Assembly (NCBI RefSeq): GCF_036320965.1
Contig: NC_092242.1
Coordinates: forward strand, 64,625,520 to 64,689,519
DNA: 64,000 nt
Direction: 5' to 3'
DNA from: Panulirus ornatus
Lineage: Eukaryota; Arthropoda; Malacostraca; Decapoda; Palinuridae
Within the stretch, counting starts at the first letter, position 1; each line of letters begins with the position of its first letter. Position numbers and translations under genes: made by a program. Positions 24,787 to 38,600 of this stretch are shown in pieces. The notes under the pieces are model-generated. The model worked only from the letters and a program-made list of their open reading frames with translations, ran no database searches and was not told the DNA's origin.

Positions 24787-25199
24787 ATATGCAACTGCCT
24801 TTTTTTCCCGTGGGCTGCTGGCATTCACTCCAAAATCTCCCTATCTCACACACACACACACACCCACCTTCAGTACCAAGCGGGGGATCTACATCCCCCT
24901 GACCCACCATCTTTAGCAATACAAAAGGAATTTTTTCTTCTTTTCGCCTTTTTTTTCTGAACACAAAAGAATCTCTTCACTCATGAATTCCTTTTGACGT
25001 GACTCCTCCTCCTCCACCTCCTCTTCTCCTCTGGTCCTCAGAGCCTCTCTGCTTCAAAATTAACTACTTGATACACCTTGAACACACGATAAAAAAAAAG
25101 GATTTCTAAATGTTTCGTCCGTTCATCCGGAGATGACGTGCCGAGAATAAATGTCACTTTAACAACTTAAATACGAAGGTTAACTGAAGTTATGTATTT

Positions 25200-25530
25200 C
25201 AGCATGGGGGTACGACCCTCGAGCGAAGCGGGACGACCCATGACCACAGTGGTACAACTCTAGAACATGGCGGTACGACCCTAGGGTGCGACAGCCTGGC
25301 CTTAAATCTGACCATCTTAGGGGCCTGGCCAAAGGCCAAATAATCACCATACCCAAGGGTCGTGCTCAAGGGTAGTACCTTCGTGCTCAAGGGTCGTGAC
25401 GTCGTGCTCAAGGGTTGCGACGTCGTGCTCAAGCGTCGTACCGTCGTGCTCAGGGGGTCGTGGCGTCGTGCTCAAAGGGTCGTCCCGCCGTGATCAAAGG
25501 GTTCGTGACGTCGTTCTCCAGGGTCGTACG
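25200..25530. repeat. Minisatellite family A, inverted arrangement
   Basis: The left part (about 25,205-25,290) carries forward copies such as GGTACGACCCTCGAG. The right part (about 25,360-25,530) carries about eight reverse-complement copies such as CGTCGTGCTCAAGGGTCG. A spacer of about 70 bp separates the opposed arrays. Confidence 0.8.
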
Positions 25531-25607
25531 CAGTGCGAGAGTGCCTGAGCGGCCAGGTGCCACTGCTTGGCACTGACGCCTAGCGTGGCCTAAATACAGA
25601 GCCCTAG

Positions 25608-25609
<2 letters not shown>

Positions 25610-25658
<49 letters not shown>
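25610..25658. repeat. (CA)n microsatellite
   Basis: About 24 CA units. Confidence 0.97.
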
Positions 25659-25659
<1 letters not shown>

Positions 25660-25737
25660 CCCGTCAGACGCCAGCTTTACTTACAGCCAAGACTTGCCTT
25701 CACGTCACGAAATGTGGGGTACACACACACACACACA

Positions 25738-25742
<5 letters not shown>

Positions 25743-25811
<69 letters not shown>
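25743..25811. repeat. (TA)n microsatellite
   Basis: About 34 TA units, preceded by a short (AC)n. Confidence 0.97.
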
Positions 25812-25815
<4 letters not shown>

Positions 25816-25839
25816 CTAGAAACAAAAGAACAGCCCCCA

Positions 25840-26410
25840 TGTACTCTGTAGCTATCATGTATAATGCACGGACACCAAAGCCGATCTATCCACAGCCATT
25901 CACCGCCACAGACCGATTCCGTGGTTTCCCCTGATGATTTCAGACGTCCTGGTTCAACCCACTGACAACATTACGCCCCCCGTATAGCCCATCGCTCCAG
26001 TTCGTTCTATCCCACGCAACTCCTTTAACCCTCCTGAATGTTTGAGCCCTCGTCAACTAAAAGCCTAGTTCTCCATTGTCCTTCTCCTACTCCTTGCTTC
26101 CTCCACTTCTGATATATACATTCCTTAGGCCACTCTCTCTCCGCCTTCTGTATAACGAGGCCATTTCAGCACACCCTATTCAGCTCTTTCAGCCATGACT
26201 CAGCTGACTGTCACCCATCTCTCTAAAGTTATCATTCCTTATTCGATCAACCCTCCTCATATTGTTCCCCTGCATTTCGTTTCTAAAACGTCCACACTCT
26301 TCCCTTTTGCGTTTTGGGCCTAAGTCGAGCACCCATACAACATCGTTGGGGTTACTGTACCGTTAAACATACTAATCTCACAGACACAGACTTCTCCTTC
26401 CACACACTCC
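25840..26410 (-). mobile_element. LINE remnant, C-terminus plus tail (minus)
   Basis: Read on the minus strand, it matches the element at 37.8-38.6 kb: the region around the LINE motif for a replaced 'GCEAW' segment, then the tail words for GTGGTTT/GGTTCAACC. It ends near AGCTATCATGTATAATGCAC, the complement of the tail that also ends the 39.1 kb copy. Many stops and indels; non-functional. Confidence 0.65.
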
Positions 26411-26422
26411 TCACTCACCGGC

Positions 26423-26585
26423 ACCACTGTAAGAGCAGGGAGCAAGCTACAGATGTGACACCATTGTAAAAGCAGGGAGCAAGCTACAGATGTGACAAAC
26501 AATGTATGAGCAGGGAGCAAGCTATAGGTGTGGCACCACTGTAAGAGCAGGAAGCAAGCTAAATGTGTGGCACCACTGTACGAGT
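26423..26585. repeat. 37-bp minisatellite, ~4.4 copies
   Basis: Tandem copies of a unit with GAGCAGGGAGCAAGC at its core. The first two copies start at 26,423 and 26,460. Confidence 0.92.
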
Positions 26586-26645
26586 AAGTGCAGAAGCAGC
26601 TCTTTCTGTTTCGCTTCCACAACCTGAAGTGCTTTAGCTTTGAGC

Positions 26646-26649
<4 letters not shown>

Positions 26650-26692
<43 letters not shown>
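26650..26692. repeat. (CT)n microsatellite
   Basis: About 21 CT units. Confidence 0.97.
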
Positions 26693-26694
<2 letters not shown>

Positions 26695-27260
26695 GAGGCA
26701 GAGGCAGTACTTCAGTGGTTGTCAAGTGTCATCCTTTGGCCCAGTTAGCTATCATCATTTTCTGCCTCACCCACAAGTGGGCTGCGGGCTCTCCATCCAC
26801 AAACACCACCTCTCCATCTCGCACACAACGCATGTCAACAGGAAACTCACACAACCCCGATTTCAATAACTCATGTTTCCCTGTGGTCAACGCTACGCGC
26901 CATCTCTGCTCTCTTTTTTATAGCAAAATCGTGTCGCAAGTGCTCGTCCGCGAGTACTACTACCTCAACTCTCGTCATCTCCGGTATCACTATTCCAGCC
27001 AATGGTGGCTCGCATCGTCACTGACCCTCTCAGCCAATCCTCACACGGCTTCCATTAAGCCAAACCATCCTATCCTTTGAGCCAATCATGGTGCCCCATT
27101 TAAGTCATTTACCCCATTCAACAACTCCCTCAAGGCGTTTGAAAAGTTTTAATGAAGTCTTTCCCCGGGGCCGTAAAGGGCGCGGGGGACGGAAACGAGT
27201 AAACAAGGTGTAAAATTCTCGTTGACGGCTACATATCGACCAGTTGGTTAGGAAAGGAAA

Positions 27261-27262
<2 letters not shown>

Positions 27263-27344
<82 letters not shown>
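27263..27344. repeat. Compound (CT)n(CA)n microsatellite
   Basis: About 35 CT units followed by a short CA run. Confidence 0.97.
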
Positions 27345-27464
27345 AGAGGAAGTCACCACCCGCTATTTATACTAACTGAGCACGACGAGACGACGACTAG
27401 ATATAAAGGCTTTACCTTCAAGGGCAAGATTACTGTTTACGGTAATAATACCCAAAGGTCGCAG

Positions 27465-27595
27465 CGGTGCGATCATGGGTCGTACCTTCGTGCTCATGGG
27501 TAGCACCCTCGTCCTCCTGGGTCGTAAGTCCGTGCTCATGAGTTGCACCGTCGTGCTCAAGGGCCGTAAATGTCGTACTCAAGAAGCGTATCGCC
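27465..27595. repeat. Minisatellite family A, reverse array
   Basis: About six diverged ~21-bp copies such as GGTCGTACCTTCGTGCTCAT. This is the reverse orientation relative to the 17.6 kb array. Confidence 0.75.
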
Positions 27596-28589
<994 letters not shown>

Positions 28590-28720
28590 CAGGTAAATGA
28601 AATAGGGCGTTTTGAAAATTTTGAAAAAGTCTTTTAATGTTATCATTATATTTCCCATGAGTTTATCAAATCTGAATCTTTCAGAGTGATGTGTCTGGTA
28701 TGATCACTCTTCATTCTAGA

Positions 28721-28722
<2 letters not shown>

Positions 28723-28787
<65 letters not shown>
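28723..28787. repeat. (GA)n microsatellite
   Basis: About 32 GA units. Confidence 0.97.
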
Positions 28788-28791
<4 letters not shown>

Positions 28792-30755
28792 CAAGAAACT
28801 GGCTAAAAGAAAATAGCGTGTTTATCATCAGTCTTCCTCACGAACATGAAATTTAGCCATTAAACATCCGGATGAATTCCCATCTGTTAAAATTGTCTAA
28901 TAAAATTCTAAAAAAGCAATGTGCCCTGTTATATCAAAAAAGAAAAAAAAAAACCTAATTTTATGGCAAATTCTGTAAGGGATAAGTTGGCGAAAAGGCA
29001 AATGTTGTATCAGTTCTATGGCTATTTTGTTGACAGCATCTTTCACATAAAACACGATTTGTTGAAAACATTGGGTATAATCTAGGGCCGAGCCTTGGTT
29101 AAAAAGTCCAACGTTTTTATATTGCTGCACGGTCCAGTTGCTGTTTTGATACATCAGAAGAAACGAGTGAGATTTTGAAAAACAGACAAAAGTTTTTTCT
29201 ACTTATTTTGAACTCATGAATCTACTAAGCTCACTGCTCCCTCATACGGAAATGGTACAAAGCACATGACACATCCCCAACGTCAGGAGGTAGATTAAGT
29301 TGCGACAAGCAGCCCATTTACGACCTTGGTGAGACAAGCTAACACGATATAAATAACCCTGCTTGACACGCAAGGTGAAACGCATTACCACGTTAAAAGG
29401 ACTAAGAAGAAAAAAGCCAGAACAACGTAATGACAAAGTCAATGCATAACGTAAAAACACACCAGCTGGGAGTCATGCTCGTCACATAAACTCAAGACGC
29501 TTTAAACGTAATACACCTACAAATACTGATTACACGAACAACAAAACACATATCAAGTAAGTCAGGAAAGGCAAAAAAGGTTCGCAACGCTCCAGAGATG
29601 GCCAATTCGTCCTAGCCAAGATAGACTCCGCAAGGCAAATAGATACTAACAAGGGGTATGCTCAGCTAGGCACCTGCTGACCAGTCCGTCACAGATACAC
29701 CATATTACACCACTTTGAGTCTCTTCCAACCTCTCTACACTAATCCTCATGCTCTCTCACGAAATATGAATTTCCAGACAATAAAAGTTGGATGTCTAAT
29801 TTCACGGCATGAACCGTTTTGATTCGCAGAACACATTACTGCTCTAGTTTTCGGCCGTTAAATCAACGCAAAGTTATACACAAGATTTACGATTTACCAA
29901 ATACCTAGGATTTGAAGGGCTATTTCGAACATTCCGGTATGAGGTTCAGCCGCAATGGTACACCTAATATTGCCACCTCCGCTGCATTCCCACGGGGAGA
30001 AACCCTGCCACTCACTCTCACTTTGAACCAACGTGACAAAACTGCAGCGAGAGAGGTGAAACTTCATTGATAGGAAAAAAAAAAAAAATATAGAAAGTAG
30101 ATTTCCCACCACTTTTTCTAGCTGCTCGTTTAAAGCTTTTCTGACGTTTTTTTTTCCATTTTCTTTTTTATCGTCAGTCGAGTGTGGAGCATAGCGTAGC
30201 ACCGGCCTGTTGCCATCTCAACAAGACTTTCTGTCTCCAGCTAGATACAAAGAACATTCGACCTCTCATGTCACATATCGGGTCAGCTGTTACAGGGCAG
30301 CAATACACTGTAATCTTGCTGAAGTGAAGGAGTTGCAAGATAACGTCGATTGCCCGTTAAGTGAGCACCGCCGATACCGTAAGAGTTCTCGTCACATAGT
30401 TCTGTGCCACTCTTAAAATATTCTTTCTTTTTTTTCCCCCCTCTCGAGTTATCTGTCGATCCATCTTTCTATCACAGGTCCCGTCCCGGCTCCTGGACTC
30501 GTAACTTTGTATAAACAGTTACAGACCGGAGAGTAAGACTGAAATAGACGAACGAAGTCGTCGTCTGACGTACGTGGTGATTCCTGCGTGTTGAGCTTAA
30601 GACACTGATGGTTGCGGTGGTGACGCGTTACATTTTTGATAACCAGGAAGTTGAGAAGATAAGATGATGTTGCCGTCCGGCCCGGCACAGACAGACCAGT
30701 CACGTCACGGCGTCCCTAAAGACCTGTTCCTTAACCTACGATATTCCCAATAATA
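28788..30755. other. Non-coding, nothing recognised
   Basis: AT-rich sequence with poly-A/T runs. The minus-strand frames at 28,897-29,154 and 29,894-30,202 show no domain or convincing splice sites. Confidence 0.5.
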
Positions 30756-30763
30756 ACAATAAC

Positions 30764-30794
<31 letters not shown>

Positions 30795-30810
30795 TATAAT
30801 AATAATAATT
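30756..30810. repeat. (AAT)n microsatellite
   Basis: About 12 AAT units followed by degenerate copies. Confidence 0.93.
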
Positions 30811-31589
30811 GAAAGTATCAATTCTCGTTTACAAAACTACACTGTAATCAGTAAATTATATAATCCTTTCACGCCAGTGAAGAAAGGGTACGTACGTTCT
30901 AATAATCATGTCGAATCCTTAAAGGGGTTCGGAGATTTTTCGTTCGGGAATTATCACCTGGCAGTGGCAACTTAAATGGCCTTGGCAATCGGTTGATCTA
31001 AAAAGCCCAAGTAACCAACCAAAGGAAATTGTGGGAAATCAAATATATTCTGCGTATATTGTTGATCAGAACAACAGAGAAGTCTATCAACGGTTGGGGA
31101 AGAAGTAGCGATGGCTATTTCAGTCGATAGTCGGTAAAATTACAAGAGCAAACGAAACTGGTTTGTAATCTAACGTTACTTCTTTTTTTTTTTATTGTAG
31201 GAAAATGGTTAATTTCCACATCCGTCTCCAGAGTGTCTGAGAAAGAAAGAAAAAAAAAGGAATTCTAGACATTACAAAAAGACACAGTACGATTCTGGTT
31301 AGGTTGAAATCGTTTAAGAAAATGTTTACAGGTCAAAATTTCCAAGTCTTAGATAATGATCTCTGTAATCAAACCACATTCGAGATATACATAAACATCA
31401 CACTGCTTGGTCGGTCTCAGAAAACCTCTGGAGTAGAAAACCCCCTTAAACTATCATACGGTAAGATCCCAGACCCAGTTGTGGGGGTAGAAAAACCTCC
31501 GAAACCATCATAAGGTAAGGTAAACGTAAGGTCCTCAGAGGTCCCAGACCCAGCTGTGAGCCATCAACCACACGTCAGTCTTTTAATCA
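30811..31589. other. Non-coding, nothing recognised
   Basis: Contains an imperfect duplication near 31,415-31,560 (AAAACCTC, CATACGGTAAG, CCCAGACCCAG words). No gene is supported. Confidence 0.5.
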
Positions 31590-31612
31590 CACACACACAC
31601 ACACACACACAC
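31590..31612. repeat. (CA)n microsatellite, short
   Basis: About 11 CA units at the left edge of the following tandem repeat. Confidence 0.95.
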
Positions 31613-31633
31613 CAGACACGTGACCAACACTTA

Positions 31634-31900
31634 GCGACGACCTGAATAACCGCTGAGCCTCCGGACGACTTCTTACATCATCTGAAGAGCGGAGTGTCCT
31701 CCACACGACCTCTAACACCATCTAACAGCGACCCGAATGGCCTCTTGGGTATCCGGATGACTTCTTACGTATCTGATGAGCTGAATGACCCACTGGGCCT
31801 CTGAACGACCTCTGACAACACCTAGCAACGACCGGAATGACCGCTAGGCTTCCGGACGACCTTCAACACCACCTTAACAACAACCGGAATGACCGCGTGT
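31634..31900. repeat. Degenerate ~50-bp tandem repeat
   Basis: About five diverged copies with the recurring words CGACCGGAATGACCGC and CGGACGACTTCT. It is followed by a short (GT)n. Confidence 0.75.
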
Positions 31901-32254
31901 GTGTGTGTGTGTGTGTCTGACCCCAGGAAAAAAATATATGACCAATGAAGTTACCTAATCTTTTGACCTCGACGCTATTAACCACTCGTAAATCCTTCTC
32001 TCAGATAACGCTCTGAACCTTATCGTAAACGCCACTTGTCTTTCAAGATACAATATGCATGAGACGGTGAATATAACCCCACCCCCCTCCCCTCCCGAAG
32101 AAAACAACTAGTTCCGACAAGCGGTGGAAGGGCAAACGAGAACGGAGTTTGGTCCAAAAGTAGGCGGAAGTGAAGAGAAGAGAAAAGGAACAGTATTTAG
32201 TGGAAACAAACTCCGCCTTTAATTTTCAATGAGACTTTAACGAATCTTCAGGTT

Positions 32255-32460
32255 TCAAAGTGGGTTACTGTGAGGGATTGGGAGTTTTCCTGAAGCCACT
32301 CACAGGGGACTGTCTCTTGAAGCCACTGAAAGAGAATTTGTTGAAGCCACAGAGAGGGGAAACTAAAGTTTTCCTGAGGCCTTAGGATGGAAATAAAGTT
32401 TTCTTGGGGTCACTGGATGGGAAGTAACATTTCCTTGAAGCCACAAGAGGGAGAGAGTAA
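32255..32460. repeat. Degenerate ~35-45 bp tandem repeat
   Basis: About five copies around TTTCCTTGAAGCCAC with variable spacers. Confidence 0.7.
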
Positions 32461-34037
32461 TTGTTTTCAGAAGTCAGAAGCAAGGAAACTATATATATAT
32501 TCCCTTCTGTTACATCTTTCTCCAAGCCATGGCCAGAGGGTAAATAAGAAAAAGAGTGTACATTTGTCTTCCAACTAGAGGAATTATGATGATGTGGGTA
32601 TGAAGGACTGAACAGTGAGCAGGAAAGAGGCAGAGATCCAAGGGGAAATGGACCAACCACTTTGATCCTCACACTTACGAACTTCAAATTTACTATTTAC
32701 TTCCCCCAACACGACAATTCCGACTAACGAAGGGTCAGATCGTAGGGGGAGGAAGAACCATGGAAGCACAACACTGGAATCTATCACGGTTCGGCAGGAA
32801 ACACCGACGCACTCAAGCAGAAGCTCGGACATTCAGAGCGGGACCCCAAGCATAACCCTCCCGCCTCCGCACTCTCGGTGTCTGACGAGCTGCGAGTCCA
32901 CCTTATGACCAGATCGAACAACCGGGAAAATGAAAGTTGTGTAACTCGCTCCATCCTCGTTAGGTAAGGGAGACGGAGCAAGAGGGCAGCTTAATATGTG
33001 TCAACTCTCTCAAGTCTTCGTTAAAGCCCTGCTGGATGAACACTCTTGAGCAGCTTAAAAATTTGTGTAACTCCATCCTTGACCACCGAGCTAGTCGGAA
33101 CACGATCACGTCCCAGAAGGCAACGGCTTGTGCAACTCGATATCTCCGTTAAATGATGTTGAAATATCGGCCAGAGGAAGATATACGTGTTATGCTTAAC
33201 AAAAATTACACAAAGAGAAATAATACGTTGAGGTGACGTATGCGCATGTAATACCTGTTTCTAAATACCTATCAGCACTCTATAATTACCCATTTGCACT
33301 GTAAGGGGAAGTTTTTACACTCTTGGGGGGGCCACATCTGAACATTCTTATTCCGGCCTGGTGATCCAACTTCCTCATCAGCCTCCCGTGCGGTATAGTG
33401 TCAAATATTTTCCATCACTTGAGAGAGGAACAAAATGCACCCAACTTTCCCTAACTCTTGAGAAGAGCTCACACTCATGCAAATGTATTAGGTTTCTTAC
33501 AAATCATCTCGCCCAGAAAATAATCATGTCTCACTTGGGTAATTTCTCCTATACAGACTCATCCATTTGCTTTTTGATTACCTTTTTTTTTTTTCCAGAA
33601 AATGTACATTCGCTAGCGAGACCATTCCCTAGTTCATTGCCTGTCGCGAATCTCCTTTGTTATCGACGATGTTCGCCCTTTTCCACTACCTTGGCATTTT
33701 GGTTCTCCTCACCGACATCTTCCGAGCAACATTTCAAGGGGGGGGGGGGGGGGGGGCTGTCCAGTGTATCTAATAAACATCCTCAGCGGATGTGGTCAAA
33801 TTTAGTCAGGACTAATGAGCCTTGTGTAGGCCAAGACCTTATATCATTCTGTTGAATGTGTGTGTGTGTGTGTGTTTCTTGTAAAATACTGTCCTTGATT
33901 CGACCTTCAAGAATGACGCAAACCTAACTTCTTTTCTTTTCTCTCTCTCAGAGCCTTTCCGACGACCTTTAAGCCTTCAGACATCTTACTAAGCTCTGAT
34001 GATCAGGCCAAATGTTTGGGGGTAATCATGTTACATG

Positions 34038-34040
<3 letters not shown>
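32461..34040. other. Non-coding, nothing recognised
   Basis: Contains a G homopolymer at about 33,739-33,757 and a short (GT)n at about 33,858. The 164-residue plus-strand frame at 33,361-33,855 crosses homopolymer runs and shows no domain, so it is not called. Confidence 0.5.

Positions 34041-34098
<58 letters not shown>
34041..34098. repeat. (CT)n microsatellite
   Basis: About 29 CT units. Confidence 0.97.
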
Positions 34099-34101
<3 letters not shown>

Positions 34102-34285
34102 CCGTTATAAAAAAAAACAGTTCCAACTAAGGGAGGGGCCCCTAATATCGAAGATTTAAATCAGAATTTACATTCAGATTTACTTAACTAATCGGAAGCT
34201 GATTTAATCAAGACATATGACTGTATAATGAGGGGCCTGAATTTCCGATCAAGCTTCAGACTATTCAGTACAATATCAAGAAAAG

Positions 34286-34288
<3 letters not shown>

Positions 34289-34333
<45 letters not shown>

Positions 34334-34340
34334 TAATAAT
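34289..34340. repeat. (AAT)n microsatellite
   Basis: About 15 AAT units with one TGA interruption near the right end. Confidence 0.95.
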
Positions 34341-35089
34341 TTTTTCTCGTCGCGTTCCCAATATTTCTGTACAGCAAACGTGGTGAAATCGGAAAAATTT
34401 CAGATTATTTCCCTAAGTAGTTACATCACATCCATCAAGTTCGCCATGATTTGACTGGATCCTCCCAGCAGGAAAAATATAAACCTCAAACATTCCTCCA
34501 CGACTTTGTGGCCCGAACACGTCCGTCGATAAATACCTACCACTGCAAATCCCTCAGTCCTTGAGCCCTCACGGACTAGATAGCCTCAATCCCACTTTTA
34601 TAACCACTCCCGATCGAATCAATTTAACTGACCTGACAATCATTTTATATCGAATTTGTAAAGCGCAAGGACCTATATGGTTATTAATTACTATTCAGCA
34701 TTACAAATGAAAGTATCCACAAACTTAAGAAGCAAATTACGTTGTATTATACATCTTGGTTTCCTTTCTATGTTACTGTATGGTTGTGGGTACTACCTAA
34801 AGGGCCAGAGCCGAGCTGAAACAGACTAGAAGACACAAGACCAACGCTGGAACCAGACTTAAGAATATGGAAGCCTGATACTCCCTGACAGAAGCAGGCG
34901 TGAGATTCCACCCGTAAATATCAAATGAGGATGAAAATGAAATCACGTAGGAGCTGTTATCCAGTCCGACAACTTAAGTAATCTATCAAATCAAAACCCA
35001 GGGGAAATCTTTCCATTTCAAATGTGATGTAACCTAATCGTAATCTGCACAGGAATGGAAACGAAAGATTCGTAGAGTTATGGTCGATG

Positions 35090-35270
35090 AACGACCAGAC
35101 TTGTATAATCATCAAACCACCAGGAACCTAGGCAGTACCTATCAAACAACGATCAGAGACTTGTACACTAATCAAACCGCCAAGAACCTGTGCAACAACT
35201 GTCAAACAACGACCAGAGACCTGAACAGTAAGCAAACGATCAGGTGCATGTGTTACAAAAGCCAAACAGA
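35090..35270. repeat. 60-bp tandem repeat, 3 copies
   Basis: Three diverged copies exactly 60 bp apart (ATCAAACC at 35,111 and 35,171, AGCAAACG at 35,231). Because 60 is divisible by three, a 104-residue frame stays open through it, but nothing else suggests coding. Confidence 0.88.
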
Positions 35271-37817
35271 CCTTTATGTGTCTCTATTAATGCCGTGTGC
35301 GTGTGTGTGTGTGTGTGTGTGTCAGGAACAACAGTTCAACCCCTCACGCTCGATCCCGTCTCTCAACATTATGTTATGTCCATGTATAACCTAATGTACA
35401 CACACTCAGCTTATGTCAGGAAGGTCTGCATGTGTGCGTATCCACTTGCGCACTTATCCAGATATTAGTGATAAAAAACACCTACCGTAAATGTCTTGTC
35501 ACGCTGAACTCCCATTTGCATCAAAACATTAAGATGATGTTGCATTTGATCAGGACATTATATACATACCTCATGCCACCTTCGTCCTACAGCTAGCCCA
35601 CTTTTGATCTCCATTTATCCTCATAATTTGCAACAAATTCATTCAATTTCCTTCATTTTGCCAAACCTCTCCCCATAATTCCTTTTACTATACGTTATCC
35701 TTCCATTCTATGTCTTTCTTCCTTCAACCAGTTCCTATGTACCTCTGTATAATATTTCCCTTTTATTTTCAACTTACTCCTACTACTTAACAAACCACAC
35801 TTCAACCAAGCTCCAGCACCAGCCACAAAAACATATAACTCCCCATGATAAGGACATGGAATCAGAGGCCCTGGCTTGTGTTCTGCATAATTCTGTAACG
35901 ATTTAACACACTGTAATTTATGGTGCACATGGAGACCCAGCATTACGTAACTAAAGCTACACACACGGATGTCGGGTGCATCATCTTAAAACCTCAGCTA
36001 AAAGGTTGACAAACTGCTTCAGAAGGGGAATCCTGGTGCCATCAAGCACTACAAAGGGACGACTGATGAAGCCTAGGTATCACGTATGAGAAATCCCATT
36101 GAATTCATCTATGTGTGCAAGGTTCACATACATCAGATCATGTTAGTACCGGCATATAATAAATGGACAGGGGTTTATGTAACGACAGGTATCATATTTC
36201 TGAGTCAGAAATATCAAATGAACCCGGACTCACACCACAACCATAAGGTCAAGTGCCACACATGTATCTTACTTTCTTGTACCTCAACTAAATCACAGCA
36301 TGCCTAAGTTACACTAGCAAAACACTGAAGTACCGAATCATGCTTGAATCACATCTCTTGATTGGTACCAAGAGACAAAGCCACAATGCATGTAAAAAGA
36401 ATAAGTACCATTAAAATGTCAGCTACTATTAGTATGGAGTGATACAAGTGATACTGAATAATGAATTATCAGCTTATATGGCAATGTGAAAACCCCTACA
36501 AACTATAACAAGAACCACCTTCAATCATACATAGGATATCATAACACTACCCCTGAACTATAATGACCCTTAATACATAAAACTGGTCTTTAAGTAAAGT
36601 ACATAAAACATACAATGAAACTGAATGTCAATTATTAAAAATGCAAGAGGAAAAGCAATCTTACACGTGATTTATGTAAAGTAACCAATTCCAAATCCGT
36701 CGAAGCTGAATAGTGTATGTAGGCCTACATTTCAAGTTACGTAAAGTCTTAAAGAATTTAACAGTGTCAATAGCAAGTGCAGATGTAGGCTGGTGACACC
36801 TAAACTGGTTAAATTAGTTGAATAAAGATCGAAATATCAACTAAACACATCTGATAAGCCATTTCTCATATCTACAACAGGATGGCACAGGTTAAACATT
36901 TCACAAAGCTTTTCTCACCCCAGTGCACCTCTCATCATTCTAGACTAAGAAACCAAGAAGCAACAACACACCTGTAGAAGGATCCTCTGTTATTCAAGTC
37001 ATTTGCAAGCTTAAAACACATGTTTTTTTAACAAAATATGTGAAAAAAATCAAAGTATGAACCATACATAACAACTACCAGTAAGGAAATCCAATTATGC
37101 AAAGAGAAACTGGAATATGCAAAGTAGATAGGACAATCGTGAAAAGAGTAATAAAAAACCTATACGAGTTCACATCTGTCACAAAAGCCTCTATTACCAA
37201 ATTTGTTGGCCAAAGAAAGAACTTGGTGAGTTAACAACTTCAATACTTCATTTCTGTGCTACTGTCTACTTGAGGATGATAAACCTAAAGACATTTATTT
37301 CTACATTCCTTTTCTGTTACATAATATGATGGCTAAGGTAGATCTTTCTTCAAACACTGCAGACTTAATTTAATTTTGTGCATGTTTCTAAACTTTCATA
37401 CACTCACTGACTTTTTATTTCTAACCTTTGATCTTCCCTGTACCTGTCCTAACACTCATGTTAACATTTATTCAGGTTACTCTACTGCAATCAAAGGACT
37501 ACACAGGTGTAATGAGTCAGAGGTCACAATGATACATTCAGTCAACTCCACACCTTCCAGTCCAACAGTCTAAATAACGAGGAAACCTTGTAGTGAGCGA
37601 CTGACCATAACAAAGTCTCATGCAAGGTCAAGACTGGATTTCAGACTCTGGCCATGTACTGCGTCAATGCCACAACACTGGCTTCATGCCTAAAAAGGGA
37701 AGCTTTGGGTCACTGCTGGTACATGACAAGAGAAACTCACCACATTTCATGATGTTATGTATACTATATGATCCTTGATTTTGAGAGATATAACACCTAT
37801 ATATATATTGATATATC
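35271..37817. other. AT-rich non-coding stretch
   Basis: A minus-strand open frame of 89 residues (35,964 to 35,695) contains the sequence GKYYTEVHRNWLKEERHRME, which looks protein-like. I could not place it in a family or find paired splice sites. It may be part of an unclassified interspersed repeat or an exon of an unseen gene. The rest shows nothing I can support. Confidence 0.4.
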
Positions 37818-38600
37818 AACATAAATGTGAATGTAAATGTGAATAAGAGCAAGGTTATTAGGTACAGTAGGGTTGAGGGTCAAGTCAATTGGGAGGTAAG
37901 TTTGAATGGAGAAAAACTGGAGGAAGTAAAGTGTTTTAGATATCTGGGAGTGGATCTGGCAGCAGATGGAACTATGGAAGCTGAAGTGAATCATAGGGTG
38001 GGGGAGGGGGCGAAAATCCTGGGAGCCTTGAAAAATGTGTGGAAGTCGAGAACATTATCTCGGAAAGCAAAAATGGGTATGTTTGAAGGAATAGTGGTTC
38101 CAACAATGTTGAATGGCTGCGAGGCGTGGGTGGGCTATGGATAGAGTTGTGCGCAGGAGGGTGGATGTGCTGGAAATGAGATGTTTGAGGACAATGTGTG
38201 GTGTGAGGTGGTTTGATCGAGTAAGTAATGTAAGGGTAAGAGAGATGTGTGGAAATAAAAAGAGCGTGGTTGAGAGAGGAAAAGAGGGTGTTTTGAAACG
38301 GTTTGGGCACATGGAGAGAATGAGTGAGGAAAGATTAACCAAGAGGATATATGTGTCGGAGGTGGAGGGAACGAGAAGTGGGAGACCAAATTGGAGGTGG
38401 AAAGATGGAGTGAAAAAGAATTTGAGTGATCGAGGCCTGAACATGCAGGAGGGTGAAAGCCGGGCAAGGAATAGAGTGAATTGGATCGATGTGGTATACC
38501 GGGGTTGACGTGCTGTCAGTGGATTGAATCAGGGCATGTGAAGCGTCAGGGGTAAACCATGGAAAGTTGTGTGGGGCCTGGATGTGGAAAGGGAGCTGTG
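37818..38600 (+). pseudogene. Non-LTR retrotransposon (LINE) RT C-terminal remnant
   Basis: The first frame (about 37,827-38,144) reads NKSKVIRYSRVEGQ, then FRYLGVDLAADGTMEAEVNH, AKILGALKNVWKSRTLSRKA and PTMLNGCEAW. These are the thumb and C-terminal motifs of LINE-encoded reverse transcriptases of arthropods. A few bases gained near 38,115-38,122 shift the frame. The protein then continues in a second frame (38,113-38,508) with VDVLEMRCLRTMCGVRW, FGHMERMSEERLTKR and GRPNWRWKDGVKK. The palm domain and endonuclease are absent, as expected of a 5'-truncated insertion. Known for the family: such elements copy themselves by target-primed reverse transcription. This copy cannot, since it is truncated and frameshifted. 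Confidence 0.88.

Noticed and set aside
33361..33855. 164-residue plus-strand frame
   Set aside because: Crosses poly-T and poly-G runs (frames a Gly run) and shows no recognisable motif.
38055..38444. Minus-strand frames opposite the LINE remnant
   Set aside because: Antisense shadows of the RT-derived plus-strand frames.
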